From the NCBI GenBank assembly GCA_035646395.1, contig DASRPK010000091.1, forward strand, positions 1 to 19,416: a DNA stretch of 19,416 nt, read 5' to 3'. The position numbers and the translations under genes are program-made. The stretch is from JABWBJ01 sp035646395. Lineage in GTDB: Bacteria > Gemmatimonadota > Gemmatimonadetes > Gemmatimonadales > Gemmatimonadaceae. The notes beneath the pieces are model-generated. The model ran no database searches. It was not told the origin of the DNA and saw only the letters and a list, made by a program, of their open reading frames with translations. Position 1 is the first letter of the stretch. Every line of letters begins with the position of its first letter. Positions 1-8,200 of the stretch are shown here, piece after piece.

Positions 1-92
1 GACAGCGCCGTGGCCGCGTGACCGGCGCCGATGTTCGCCACCTCGCGCAGGGCGTCCATCTGCATCGGCTTCAGGCTCAACAGTTCGTTCAT
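1..92 (-). CDS. cheC: CheC-family chemotaxis phosphatase (N-terminal fragment)
   Basis: Only the first 30 codons are present; the gene continues beyond base 1. The start ATG is at 90-92. A strong ribosome binding site (AAGGGGAG) overlaps the cheA stop codon 10 nt upstream, so translation is probably coupled to cheA. The visible protein has the CheC/CheX/FliY signature: a helix with L-x-x-M-x-x-D-A-L-R-E, then NIGAGHAATALS. In characterised CheC proteins this helix carries the acidic and Asn residues that attack the phosphoryl group of CheY-P. CheC dephosphorylates CheY-P and, in Bacillus, partners CheD. The family is clear; whether this is a pure CheC or a FliY/FliN fusion cannot be seen here. 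It is the last visible gene of the cheW-cheY-cheA-cheC run. Confidence 0.85.
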   Translation of the reverse strand, partial: MNELLSLKPMQMDALREVANIGAGHAATAL

Positions 93-102
93 CGCGCTCC
101 CC

Positions 103-1995
103 TTACAAGAGACTTGTCGCCTCGAGAATCAGCGCGGGCACGCCGTCGCCGAGGATCGTCGCGCCGCTGAAACACGACGCTGCTCCGCGAGCGCCATCGA
201 TCGGTTTCACCACGATCTCCTGCTGCCCGCGCAGCTGATCCACGACGAGGCCAGCCCGCCGGTCCGCCACTTCCAATACGACGACTTGGCTCCCCTCCGG
301 GTCGCGAATCGGTAGCTCGACGATTTGCCGCAGGTTGAGAAGCGGCAGCACTTCGTCACGGAGGACCAGCACATCGGTGCCGCGAACCCGACGAACAACG
401 GACGGTGTCAGCTGCAACGTCTCGCGTACGTGCGTCAGCGGCAGCGCGTACGTCTCGTCGCCAACCCGCGCCAGCAGCGCCTGGATGATCGCCAGGGTGA
501 CGGGGAGTCGTATTGTGATGGACGTCCCCTTCCCCAGGGTCGTCCGGAGTTCCACCGAACCGCCTATCGAGCGCACCCGGCTGACGACGGCGTCCACTCC
601 GACGCCGCGTCCCGAAAGCGTGGTGACCTGCGCCGCTGTGGAGAATCCGGGGCGGGCGATGATCTTGAGCAGGTCTTCGTCCGAAAGTTCGGTGCGGGCC
701 GGGTCGAGTATGCCTTCTGCCTGACCACGCGTGAGCATGCGAGTCCGATCGATCCCGCGACCATCATCGGTGACGCGGATCACAACCGACGACCGATCGC
801 GAGCCGCCGAAAGGGTGAGCTTCCCGGCTCGCTCCTTTCCCGCATTGGCACGCTCGCTCGGGTCTTCGATCCCGTGATCGATCGCGTTTCGGAGCAGATG
901 CACCAGCGGGTCGCCGATCTGGTCCAATAGCGCACGATCGAGTTCGATCTCGCGGCCTTCGACCACGAAGTCCAGTTCCTTGCCCAGTGAACGGGCCGCG
1001 TCGCGCACCACGCGCGGGAACCGGTCGAAGACCTGCCACACGGGAACCATGCGGCTCGAGAGGATCCCGCTCTGCATGTCGCCGATCAGGCGCGAAACGG
1101 CGCCGGCGGCGTCCTGCAGCACGGGATCGTCCTGTCTGGCCACCGATTGATCGAGCCGACCGCGGGCGATGACCAGCTCACCCATCAGGTTCATCAGGGC
1201 ATCGAGGCGGCGCAGGTCGATGCGCACATAACGCTGGAGCGGCGTCTTGATGGTCGGCGCGTTCCATGCCGAATCGGCCCGATCGACGGCCGCGGCCACC
1301 GGATCGGCCGCCCGTGCCTCACGAGTGACGCGCACGCTCTCCACGAAGCCCGCGGCACGCACCGTTTCCGTGATCAGTTCCTGCGAGGCATTCGTCTTCA
1401 ACCGGAAGGCGAACGTCTGCTCGAAGTGATCTTCGGCGAGCGCACGTTCTTCGGGCACGACCGCGACCACGTGGCCTAACGTGCGGGCGCGCTGCAGGAC
1501 CAGCATGGCGCGCGCGCCACGGAGGGGCGCATCACGCAACAGGGTCACCGTGATGCCGAGGCCTTCGCCAGGCGGCAGCAGGAATTCGCCGACGGTGGAC
1601 GGGACGGCGTGCATGCCGGTCGCCCAGCCGCGGAGCCGTGCACAGATCCCGTTGACGTCCACGTCAGCGGACCTGCCGGCGACCGATGCTTCGATAGCAG
1701 CTTCGAGCGCGTCGGCGGCCTCGAACAGCATGGGTGGATCATCGCTGCGGAGTCCACGCTGTTCATCGCGCGCGCCGGCGAGCAGCGCCTCCATGTCGTG
1801 CGCGAGATCGGCGACGGCACCATACCCCATGACACCGGCCATGCCCTTGATCGTGTGTACGGCGCGGAACGCGGCGTCTATCGCCTCACTGTCACGCGCG
1901 TCCCGCTCGAGCCGGAGGAGAGCCTCGTTAACGGCGACGAGATTGTCGCGACTCTCGGTGAGAAAGAGCTCGGCGTAGCGGGCGGAGTCCTTCAT
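103..1995 (-). CDS. cheA: Chemotaxis histidine kinase CheA
   Basis: A 630-residue cytoplasmic kinase that autophosphorylates in response to chemoreceptors and passes phosphate to CheY. The domain order is complete. The P1 HPt domain has phospho-acceptor His47 in HTIKGMAG. A Thermotoga/Bacillus-style P2 lies at about 145-225. The P3 dimerisation helices start near 255. The P4 ATPase has its N box around Asn370 (LLRNAIDHG), G1 DDGRGID at about 410-416 and G2 GRGVGVDAV at about 462-470. A CheW-like P5 runs from about 505 to the end. No key residue is missing. It lies downstream of cheY and directly upstream of cheC. The ATG at 1993-1995 has no Shine-Dalgarno-like sequence; an inverted repeat begins 3 nt away and fills the whole gap to cheY, so the initiation mechanism is unusual. 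Confidence 0.97.
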   Translation of the reverse strand: MKDSARYAELFLTESRDNLVAVNEALLRLERDARDSEAIDAAFRAVHTIKGMAGVMGYGAVADLAHDMEALLAGARDEQRGLRSDDPPMLFEAADALEAAIEASVAGRSADVDVNGICARLRGWATGMHAVPSTVGEFLLPPGEGLGITVTLLRDAPLRGARAMLVLQRARTLGHVVAVVPEERALAEDHFEQTFAFRLKTNASQELITETVRAAGFVESVRVTREARAADPVAAAVDRADSAWNAPTIKTPLQRYVRIDLRRLDALMNLMGELVIARGRLDQSVARQDDPVLQDAAGAVSRLIGDMQSGILSSRMVPVWQVFDRFPRVVRDAARSLGKELDFVVEGREIELDRALLDQIGDPLVHLLRNAIDHGIEDPSERANAGKERAGKLTLSAARDRSSVVIRVTDDGRGIDRTRMLTRGQAEGILDPARTELSDEDLLKIIARPGFSTAAQVTTLSGRGVGVDAVVSRVRSIGGSVELRTTLGKGTSITIRLPVTLAIIQALLARVGDETYALPLTHVRETLQLTPSVVRRVRGTDVLVLRDEVLPLLNLRQIVELPIRDPEGSQVVVLEVADRRAGLVVDQLRGQQEIVVKPIDGARGAASCFSGATILGDGVPALILEATSLL

Positions 1996-1998
1996 TGA

Positions 1999-2106
1999 GT
2001 TGAGGAGTTGAAGTGTTGAAGAGTTGATGAGTGCAAGGTGAAGAGCGCAGAGAGCCGCTGCGAACCTTTTGCGATCTTCAACTTTTCAACTCTTCAACTC
2101 TTCAAC
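1999..2106. repeat. Inverted repeat of 8-nt units filling the cheY-cheA gap
   Basis: The arms at 1999-2027 and 2078-2106 are inverted copies, 26 of 29 positions matching by my alignment, separated by about 50 nt. Each arm is itself a run of a degenerate 8-nt unit, GTTGAAGA. The element lies between the cheY stop (2114-2116) and the cheA ATG (1993-1995) and leaves only a few bases on each side. As RNA it would form a long hairpin just before the cheA start, which lacks a ribosome binding site. No T-tract follows it, so it does not look like an ordinary intrinsic terminator. Confidence 0.85.
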
Positions 2107-2113
2107 ACTTCAC

Positions 2114-2476
2114 TTAACCGAGGACTCTCTGCACCGCTTCAAGGACCCGGCTCGGCTGGAACGGCTTCACCACGAAGTCCTTCGCGCCGGCCTGGATCGC
2201 CTCCACCACGAGCGCCTGCTGACCCATCGCGCTGCACATCAGCACTTTCGCGAGGGGGTCGAGCTTCGTGATTTCGCGAACGGCATCGATCCCGCCCATG
2301 TCAGGCATGACGATGTCCATGGTGACGAGGTCGGGGCGCAGCTCACGGTATTTCTCGACCGCCTGGGACCCCGTCTCGGCTTCACCGACAACGTCGAACC
2401 CCGCCTGCTGGAGGATGTCTCCCAGCATGGTGCGCATGAAAATGGCATCGTCGCAGATCAGGACCGAATGGCTCAC
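2114..2476 (-). CDS. cheY: Chemotaxis response regulator CheY
   Basis: A single receiver domain of 120 residues with no output domain, the usual size of CheY. All active-site residues are present: acidic pair Asp9-Asp10, phospho-acceptor Asp54 (in MDIVMPD), Ser82 and Lys104 (in VVKPF). It takes phosphate from CheA, probably binds the flagellar switch, and would be a substrate of the neighbouring CheC. The start is GTG at 2474-2476, supported by a strong GAGGAGA ribosome binding site about 7 nt upstream. It sits 35 nt downstream of cheW and 118 nt upstream of cheA; the latter gap is filled by an inverted repeat. A generic receiver protein is the only alternative, and the cheA/cheW context argues against it. 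Confidence 0.95.
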   Translation of the reverse strand: MSHSVLICDDAIFMRTMLGDILQQAGFDVVGEAETGSQAVEKYRELRPDLVTMDIVMPDMGGIDAVREITKLDPLAKVLMCSAMGQQALVVEAIQAGAKDFVVKPFQPSRVLEAVQRVLG

Positions 2477-2511
2477 CTGTAGTCTCCTCGCACCGATAGG
2501 CCCAGCACCAA

Positions 2512-2985
2512 TCAGGCAAGTGTCTGCCGGATCAGCTCGGGGACGTCGACTACAAGGACGACTTCATCACCCAAACGTCCCACCCCGGTCAGCAATCCGT
2601 CGGCACGCGCCAGGACTTCGCGCTCGGTCGCCACGATCTGGAGCTCCTGCACGTCGTGCACATCCCCTACCAGGAGGCCAAGCACGCGATCGACCGCCGA
2701 CACTACCACAATCGACCCCTCTGTCGTTGGCGTCGGAGTTCCCGTCAGGCGATGACCGAGATCGACCACGGTCAGGAGTTGTCCGCGCAGGTTGACGACT
2801 CCGCGCACATGCGCCGGCGCACCGGGAAGCCGGGCTGCATCAAGCGCGGTCACGATCTCCCGTACCGTGGTACTATCGATTCCATACAGCCCGCCACTCA
2901 ACTCGAGGATCAGCAGCGAGTCGCCGCCGGCTGAAGGTTCAGGACCGGTCGCTGTAGAATCCGAAGGCATCGAGGGGATCGGCAT
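2512..2985 (-). CDS. cheW: Chemotaxis coupling protein CheW
   Basis: A CheW-like domain protein of about 157 residues that bridges chemoreceptors and CheA. It shows the family core: a first beta-barrel strand pattern (LLILELSGGLYGID), then VRGVVNLRGQLLTVVDLG, then a second subdomain ending in VVLVVDVPEL. The first 20 residues are Ser/Pro/Gly-rich and probably disordered. The start is uncertain: ATG at 2983-2985 overlaps the end of rluD by 47 nt, and a second ATG at 2968-2970 would shorten the overlap. Neither has a good ribosome binding site, so re-initiation after rluD translation is plausible. It is the first chemotaxis gene in the run. Confidence 0.93.
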   Translation of the reverse strand: MPIPSMPSDSTATGPEPSAGGDSLLILELSGGLYGIDSTTVREIVTALDAARLPGAPAHVRGVVNLRGQLLTVVDLGHRLTGTPTPTTEGSIVVVSAVDRVLGLLVGDVHDVQELQIVATEREVLARADGLLTGVGRLGDEVVLVVDVPELIRQTLA

Positions 2986-3946
2986 GGGTCAGCAGCGAGG
3001 GATCGCGGGCGACCTGCGCCAGCGCGGCGCGCAAGTCGGACGGTAGTGAAGATCGAAGATCGAGATCCATTCCCGTCACGGGATGCCGGAACCGGAGCCA
3101 GGCCGCGTGCAGAAAATGACGCTTCGGCGGCAAGGCCACGACCTTGCGACCACCACCACCCCCATACGTGTCGTCGCCGATGACGGGGTGACCTATCGAC
3201 GCGAGGTGGACGCGGATCTGGTGTGTGCGACCGGTGTGCAGGTGGGCGCGCAACAGGTCGACCGAATCGAACCGGGCCAGCCTGACGAGTGTTGTCCTGG
3301 CCGACTTCCCTTCCTTCACGACCGCCATGCGACGGCGATCGCGCGGGTCCCGGGCCACCGGCTTGTCGACGATGACCTCGTCCTTGTCGACATGACCCCA
3401 CACCATGGCTGCATAACGACGCACGACGCGCCGGCTGGCGATCGCCGAGGACAGCGCCCGATGGACAGTATCCGTTCGCGCGACAATCAGCAGCCCTGAT
3501 GTTTCCTTGTCGATGCGATGGACGATTCCCGGGCGCTCCTCACCGCTCCCCGCCGGCAGTACGCCGCGTCCCAGGAGCGCATTCACCAGCGTGCCGCTCC
3601 AGTTTCCAGGTGCAGGATGCACCACCATCCCGGCGGGCTTGTCGACGACGAGGAGGTGTTCGTCCTCGTGGACGAGCGTGAGCGGAATGTCTTCCGGGAG
3701 CACGTCGCGTCCGGGCGCAGGCGGAACGACGACGACCAGCGTTTCACCACGTCGCGGCTTGTAGCTGGCCCGTTCGAACCGGACCACACCACCGGGCGCA
3801 CACACGGTCACGCCGTGTTCGGCAATCAGCGTCGCCGCCTGCGTCCGCGAGAGGCCGAGCCGTCCCGCTACAAGCAAATCGAGGCGAACATCGCTGTCCG
3901 CCTCGCTGACGAATTCATGCCGTGTGCCTGACGAGTCGGATGTCAC
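2939..3946 (-). CDS. rluD: 23S rRNA pseudouridine synthase, RluD family
   Basis: A 335-residue RluA/RluD-family pseudouridine synthase. An N-terminal S4 RNA-binding domain (about 18-80) is followed by the catalytic domain. Motif II is HRIDKETSGLL with catalytic Asp146; further conserved blocks are VVDKPAGMVVHPAPG and THQIRVHLASIGHPVIGD. RluD of E. coli modifies helix 69 of 23S rRNA, but the exact target site here cannot be read from sequence. The start is GTG at 3944-3946, overlapping the lspA stop as GTGA, the classic coupled junction. The lspA-rluD pair is common in bacteria. Its 3' end overlaps cheW by up to 47 nt in another frame, which is unusually long. Confidence 0.93.
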   Translation of the reverse strand: MTSDSSGTRHEFVSEADSDVRLDLLVAGRLGLSRTQAATLIAEHGVTVCAPGGVVRFERASYKPRRGETLVVVVPPAPGRDVLPEDIPLTLVHEDEHLLVVDKPAGMVVHPAPGNWSGTLVNALLGRGVLPAGSGEERPGIVHRIDKETSGLLIVARTDTVHRALSSAIASRRVVRRYAAMVWGHVDKDEVIVDKPVARDPRDRRRMAVVKEGKSARTTLVRLARFDSVDLLRAHLHTGRTHQIRVHLASIGHPVIGDDTYGGGGGRKVVALPPKRHFLHAAWLRFRHPVTGMDLDLRSSLPSDLRAALAQVARDPSLLTHADPLDAFGFYSDRS

Positions 3947-4482
3947 GTGGTGTTCGATGCGCGGGTGACCGTGGCAGCCGTCGCGCGCTCCGCCCGGTCC
4001 TCACCCCATAACACCCAGGCGAGCAACACCGCGCCGGTGCTGACCGCCATGTCGGCGACGTTGAAGGTCGGCCAGCGCATGTCCCCGATGCCGATGTCAA
4101 TGAAGTCGACGACGCCCTGCGGTCCGCGAATGCGATCGATCAGGTTCCCGATCGCGCCGCCCGACACCAGCGCAATCGCGAGGGTCCGTGCGATGTCGCG
4201 AGCGGGCGTGGCGCGATACAACTGTCCGAGGATGACCAGGGCAACGACGGTGAGCACGAGGAAAATCCACCGCGAGTATTCGCCGACGTTCAGTCCGAAC
4301 GCGGCGCCGCGGTTGTAGACCAGCGTCAGGCGGACGACATCGCCGAACACTTCGCGCGGAACGCCGCGAGGCCAGAGGTCCCTCACGGCGATCCACTTCG
4401 TAACGATGTCGGACAAGACGACCGTGATGACCACCGGCCAGAAGATGCGCGCCCGCTCCAGCGCTGCCTCAGGCCTTTCCAT
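3943..4482 (-). CDS. lspA: Lipoprotein signal peptidase (signal peptidase II)
   Basis: An integral inner-membrane aspartyl protease of 179 residues that removes signal peptides from diacylglyceryl-prolipoproteins. The two catalytic aspartates are in place: Asp116 in GNLIDRI and Asp144 in FNVADMAVS. The conserved YNRGAAFGL block (56-64) and an early Asp25 are also present. Four hydrophobic segments fit the usual topology, near 13-30, 71-88, 100-113 and 145-160. The start at 4480-4482 was chosen because a GAGGAAG ribosome binding site abuts it and it gives normal family length; a longer open frame upstream only shadows the zinc-finger gene. It overlaps that gene by 14 nt and rluD by 4 nt, indicating tight co-translation. 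Confidence 0.95.
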   Translation of the reverse strand: MERPEAALERARIFWPVVITVVLSDIVTKWIAVRDLWPRGVPREVFGDVVRLTLVYNRGAAFGLNVGEYSRWIFLVLTVVALVILGQLYRATPARDIARTLAIALVSGGAIGNLIDRIRGPQGVVDFIDIGIGDMRWPTFNVADMAVSTGAVLLAWVLWGEDRAERATAATVTRASNTT

Positions 4483-4885
4483 CTTCCTCACGTTGCTTGC
4501 ACCTGATGCAGAAGCGGGCATGGGGCAGCGCATCGAGGCGCTCGAATGCAATCTCTTCCCCGCAGTTGTGGCACTTTCCGAAGTTTTCGGGCTGCTTGTA
4601 CAGGCGACGGAGGGCCTGGTCGATGTGCCAGAGGAAGCGACCTTCCTGGCTGGCAAACAGAAACGCCTTTTCCCGTTCCATGGCGTCGGTTCCCTGGTCC
4701 GCCATGTGGAACGAGTAAGAACTCAGGTCGCCGTCCGCCGATTGCGGCGTAGCACCGAAGACATCTTCGTAGTGCCCCAGTTCCTTCAGCGCGCGACGAC
4801 GCTCATCCAGCAACCTCTTTTCGAAGTGCTGGAGATTCTTCTTGGTCATCGATTTCGGCTTCTTGGCGCCGGTTGAATTGGGCAT
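4469..4885 (-). CDS. TraR/DksA-family C4 zinc-finger protein
   Basis: A small protein (138 residues from the ATG at 4883-4885) with an N-terminal Lys-rich stretch, a predicted coiled coil (about 15-100) and a C-terminal C4 zinc finger, Cys105-x2-Cys108 and Cys126-x2-Cys129. DksA-type proteins bind in the RNA polymerase secondary channel, often with ppGpp. The coiled-coil tip region reads HMADQGTDAMERE. This resembles the Bacillus YteA/YocK-type TraR family more than the DxxDxA tip of E. coli DksA, so DksA activity is not assured. The start is uncertain: GTG at 4931-4933 and ATG at 4847-4849 are in frame, and none has a strong ribosome binding site. It is the first gene of the operon, upstream of lspA and divergent from ileS, a neighbourhood seen in many bacteria. 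Confidence 0.88.
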   Translation of the reverse strand: MPNSTGAKKPKSMTKKNLQHFEKRLLDERRRALKELGHYEDVFGATPQSADGDLSSYSFHMADQGTDAMEREKAFLFASQEGRFLWHIDQALRRLYKQPENFGKCHNCGEEIAFERLDALPHARFCIRCKQREEDGKA

Positions 4886-4941
4886 TTCGTGTCCGTTGTC
4901 AGGGCTGCTTTCAATAAGACAAGCAATCTCCACGGTTGACC

Positions 4942-4958
4942 GGCCGTATTCAACGGCC
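4942..4958. other. Small perfect hairpin upstream of the DksA-like gene
   Basis: GGCCGT and ACGGCC flank the 5-nt spacer ATTCA, a 6-bp perfect stem. It lies in the divergent region between the zinc-finger gene and ileS, within about 60 nt of the preferred zinc-finger start. It could be part of a leader or an operator. Nothing further supports a function. Confidence 0.4.
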
Positions 4959-4980
4959 CCTAAGTACAGTTCCGGACTGC

Positions 4981-5009
4981 TTGTCAGGGGTATATGTCAC
5001 CACTACGTT
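4981..5009 (+). promoter_or_regulatory. Candidate sigma-70-type promoter for ileS leader
   Basis: TTGTCA (4981-4986) matches five of six bases of the -35 consensus. It is separated by exactly 17 nt from TACGTT (5004-5009), which keeps the key T, A and last T of the -10 box. Transcription would start near 5016, just before a perfect 7-bp hairpin (ACGACGG at 5018-5024, CCGTCGT at 5033-5039) and the T-box leader. Position and spacing are good, but the -10 is only a partial match. Confidence 0.5.
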
Positions 5010-5040
5010 GCCTTGAGACGACGGTGCGTTTGCCGTCGTT

Positions 5041-5264
5041 GATCGAAGGCGATGATCCGGCCATCACCGGGGAGCCTGTCGGAAGAACGGATCGAAGCAC
5101 CAGATCTCAGTAAAACCGACCGGGAGTGGCCCGTTACAGCCAATCGAGCGGTCCGCGGCAGTTGCGCGGGCAAGCGGGGTGGTACCGCGAGCACACGACG
5201 GTGGTGCGTTCGTCCCCGTGTCGGACATCGGCGCAAGCCGACCTCCTTCACAGAATGAGGACGA
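5041..5264 (+). promoter_or_regulatory. T-box leader of ileS, probable translational switch
   Basis: GGGGTGGTACCGCG at 5176-5189 matches the conserved T-box sequence. Its TGGT bulge is complementary to ACCA, the 3' end expected for uncharged tRNA-Ile with discriminator A. The conserved partner CGTCCCC lies at 5211-5217 and pairs with GGGG at 5176-5179. Upstream is a very short stem I: CCGG (5057-5060) and CCGG (5067-5070) enclose CCATCA, with a candidate Ile specifier codon ATC at 5063-5065. Then come the GGAAGAACGG and AGTAAAACCGACCGGG blocks, which I recognise from actinobacterial ileS leaders. TCGTCC (5210-5215) is also perfectly complementary to GGACGA (5259-5264), which contains the ribosome binding site. 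That gives two exclusive states: uncharged tRNA favours the antisequestrator and translation, and otherwise the start is hidden. A GNRA hairpin (TCGGC-GCAA-GCCGA, 5228-5241) sits between. Confidence 0.93.
5257..5261 (+). promoter_or_regulatory. Sequestered ribosome binding site of ileS
   Basis: GAGGA lies 6 nt before the GTG start at 5268 and decides that start. It can be covered by TCGTCC at 5210-5215. It can also be covered locally by TCCTTCA (5244-5250), which forms a bulged 6-bp hairpin with TGAGGA (5256-5261) around the loop CAGAA. Confidence 0.75.
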
Positions 5265-5267
5265 CCC

Positions 5268-8200
5268 GTGTACCCGAAAGCAGGCTTTGGTTCCGCCATC
5301 CCATCGCACCCGCGCTTCCCCGAACTCGAGGCGGCGGTGCTCGCGTATTGGGCGGAGAACAAGACGTTCCAGGCGAGTATCGACCAGCACTCCGCCGGGA
5401 CCAACGGCTCGAACGAGTTCGTGTTCTATGACGGCCCTCCGTTCGCCAACGGATTGCCGCACTACGGACACCTGCTGACGGGGTACGTGAAGGATCTCGT
5501 GCCGCGCTACCAGACGATGCGCGGCCGGCGCGTCGAGCGCCGATTCGGCTGGGATTGCCATGGGCTGCCCGCCGAATTCGAGGCCGAAAAGCAGCTCGGC
5601 ATCAATCACAAGAACGAGATCGAGGCGATGGGCATCGCCCAGTTCAACGATGCCTGCCGTGTCTCGGTGCTGCGCTACACGCGTGAATGGGAGGACTACG
5701 TCACTCGTCAGGCGCGGTGGGTCGACTTCGCCCACGACTACAAGACGCTCGACCTCTCCTACATGGAGAGCGTGATGTGGGCGTTCAAGTCGCTCTGGGA
5801 GAAGGGACTTGTCTACGAAGGCTTCCGCGTCCTCTGGTACTGCTGGCGCTGTGAGACGCCGCTCTCCAACACCGAAGTGAAGATGGACGATGTCTATCGC
5901 GACCGCGAAGACCCCGCGGTTACGGTGGGCATGACGTTGACGTCGGATCGGCCGGAATTGAACGGCGTTCAGGCGTTGGTCTGGACCACCACCCCCTGGA
6001 CGCTGCCGTCGAACCTGGCGATGGCCGTCCATCCTGATGTCGACTACGTGGTGGTCGAGGCCCGGGGTCGACGGTACTTGCTGGCTGAAGCGCGGCTGTC
6101 TGCGTATGCGCGAGAGTTGGGTGCCGAGGGCGCGGAGGGTGCGGAGGGTGCAAAGGGTGCGGCGGTCCCCGTTTTCAACGTTCTGTCCAGGCACGCGGGG
6201 AGTTCGCTCGTCGGCACACGGTACCAACCAGTGTTCGACTTTTTCGCGGGCCGGCCTAACGCGCACCAGATCCTCCCCGCCGACTACGTCTCTACCGAAG
6301 ACGGCACCGGCATCGTGCACATCGCCCCTGCCTACGGCGAGGATGACAAGGTCGTCACCGACGCCGCCGGTATCGACCCGGTGACGCCGGTCAACTCGCG
6401 AGGAGAGTTTGACGCCAGCGTCCCTCCTTACAGCGGCCAGCACATCTTCACCGCGAACAAGCAGATCATCCGCGACCTCAAGTCGTCAGGTGCGCTGCTG
6501 CGCCATGAATCGCACCACCACCCGTACCCACACTGCTGGCGCTGCGAGAGCCCGCTCATCCAGCGCGCGGTAAGCTCGTGGTTCGTGGCCGTGACGAAGT
6601 TTCGCGATCGGATGGTCGAATTGAACCAGCAGATCACCTGGGTTCCGGAGCACATCCGCGACGGTCAATTCGGCAAGTGGCTGGAGAACGCGCGCGACTG
6701 GTCGATCTCACGCAGCCGCTATTGGGGATCGCCGATTCCGGTGTGGGTCTCGGACGATCGCGCCTATCCGCGCGTCGACGTGTACGGCTCGCTCGATGAG
6801 CTGGAGCGCGACTTTGGCGTGCGTCCACAAGACCTGCACCGACCGTACGTCGACCAGCTCACCCGGCCGAATCCAAACGACCCGACGGGGAAGTCCACGA
6901 TGCGCCGGGTGCCGGAAGTACTCGACTGCTGGTTCGAGTCCGGGTCGATGCCGTTCGCTCAGGTGCATTACCCGTTCGAGAACGCGGCCTGGTTCGAGCA
7001 CCACTATCCGGGCGACTTCATCGTCGAGTACAACGGGCAGACCCGCGGCTGGTTCTACACGCTGCACGTGCTGGCGACCGCACTCTTCGACCGTCCGGCG
7101 TTCCACACGTGCATGGCCCATGGCATCGTGTTAGGCGACGACGGCCAGAAGATGTCCAAGTCGCGGAAGAACTATCCGGACGTGAACGGCGTCTTCGATC
7201 GCGACGGGTCCGACGCGATGCGCTGGTTCCTGATGGACAGCCCGATCCTGCGCGGCGGTGACCTCGTGGTAACCGAACGCGGGATCCAGGAAGGCGTTCG
7301 TCAGGCACTGCTGCCGCTCTGGAATTCGTACTACTTCCTCGGCCTGTACGCGAATGCCGACGGCATCGAGGGACGGCATCGCACCGATTCGCCACACCTG
7401 CTCGACCGGTACATCCTCGCCAAGACGCAGGCGCTGGTGACGGACGTCGAGTCGCAGCTCGATCGTTACGACATCGTCGGCGCCTGCGCGACCATCCGCG
7501 AGTTCCTGGACGCGCTGACCAACTGGTATGTGCGGCGGTCGCGCGACCGCTTCTGGGCCGGTGACCGGGATGCGGTCGACACGCTGCACACCGTGCTCGA
7601 AGTGACGTGCCGTGTGGCGGCGCCGTTGCTGCCGTTGACCACGGAGGTCATCTGGCGCGGCCTCACCGGGGGGAGGTCGGTACACCTGTCCGAATGGCCC
7701 CTGGTCGACGAACTGCCCGGTGATGCCGCGCTGGTCGAGGTGATGGATCGGGTCCGCGAAGTCTGCTCCACCGCGTTAGGCCTGCGCATGGCCAACAAGC
7801 TGCGCGTGCGCCTGCCGCTGAGCCGGTTGCAGGTGGCGGCGCCGGACGTGGCGAAACTGAAGGACTTTGTCGATATCATCCGCGACGAGGTCAACGTCAA
7901 GGAGGTGGAGTTGACCGACGACGTCGCCGCGCACGGACAGACGGAGATCGTCGTCAACGCGCGCGTCGCCGGGCCGCGGCTCGGCAAGCAGGTGCAGGAA
8001 GTCATCAAGGCCGCCAAGGCCGGGCACTGGACCCTTACGCCCGAGGGCCGGGTGCATGTCGCCGGCGTCGACCTGCTGAGCGGTGAATACGAGCGTCGCA
8101 TCGTGTCGCGAGACACTGGCGCGACGGCCGAACTGCCGCGCGCGTCGGGCTTCGTCATTCTCGACACGACAGTGACGCCCGAGCTGGCCGCGGAAGGGTT

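Noticed and set aside
1481..1978. Plus-strand open frame antisense to cheA
   Set aside because: Low-complexity Ser/Ala/Arg product mirrored from the CheA HPt region; no ribosome binding site or domain.
4483..4656. N-terminal extension of LspA
   Set aside because: The extension lies wholly within the zinc-finger gene in another frame and has Ser/Thr/Arg-rich composition; the ATG at 4482 has a strong GAGGAAG.
5064..6443. A 459-codon open frame on the minus strand across the ileS leader and 5' half
   Set aside because: It is antisense to a T-box leader and to IleRS with all catalytic motifs. Its product is Arg/His/Val-rich with no recognisable domain. GC-rich third positions make such frames common.
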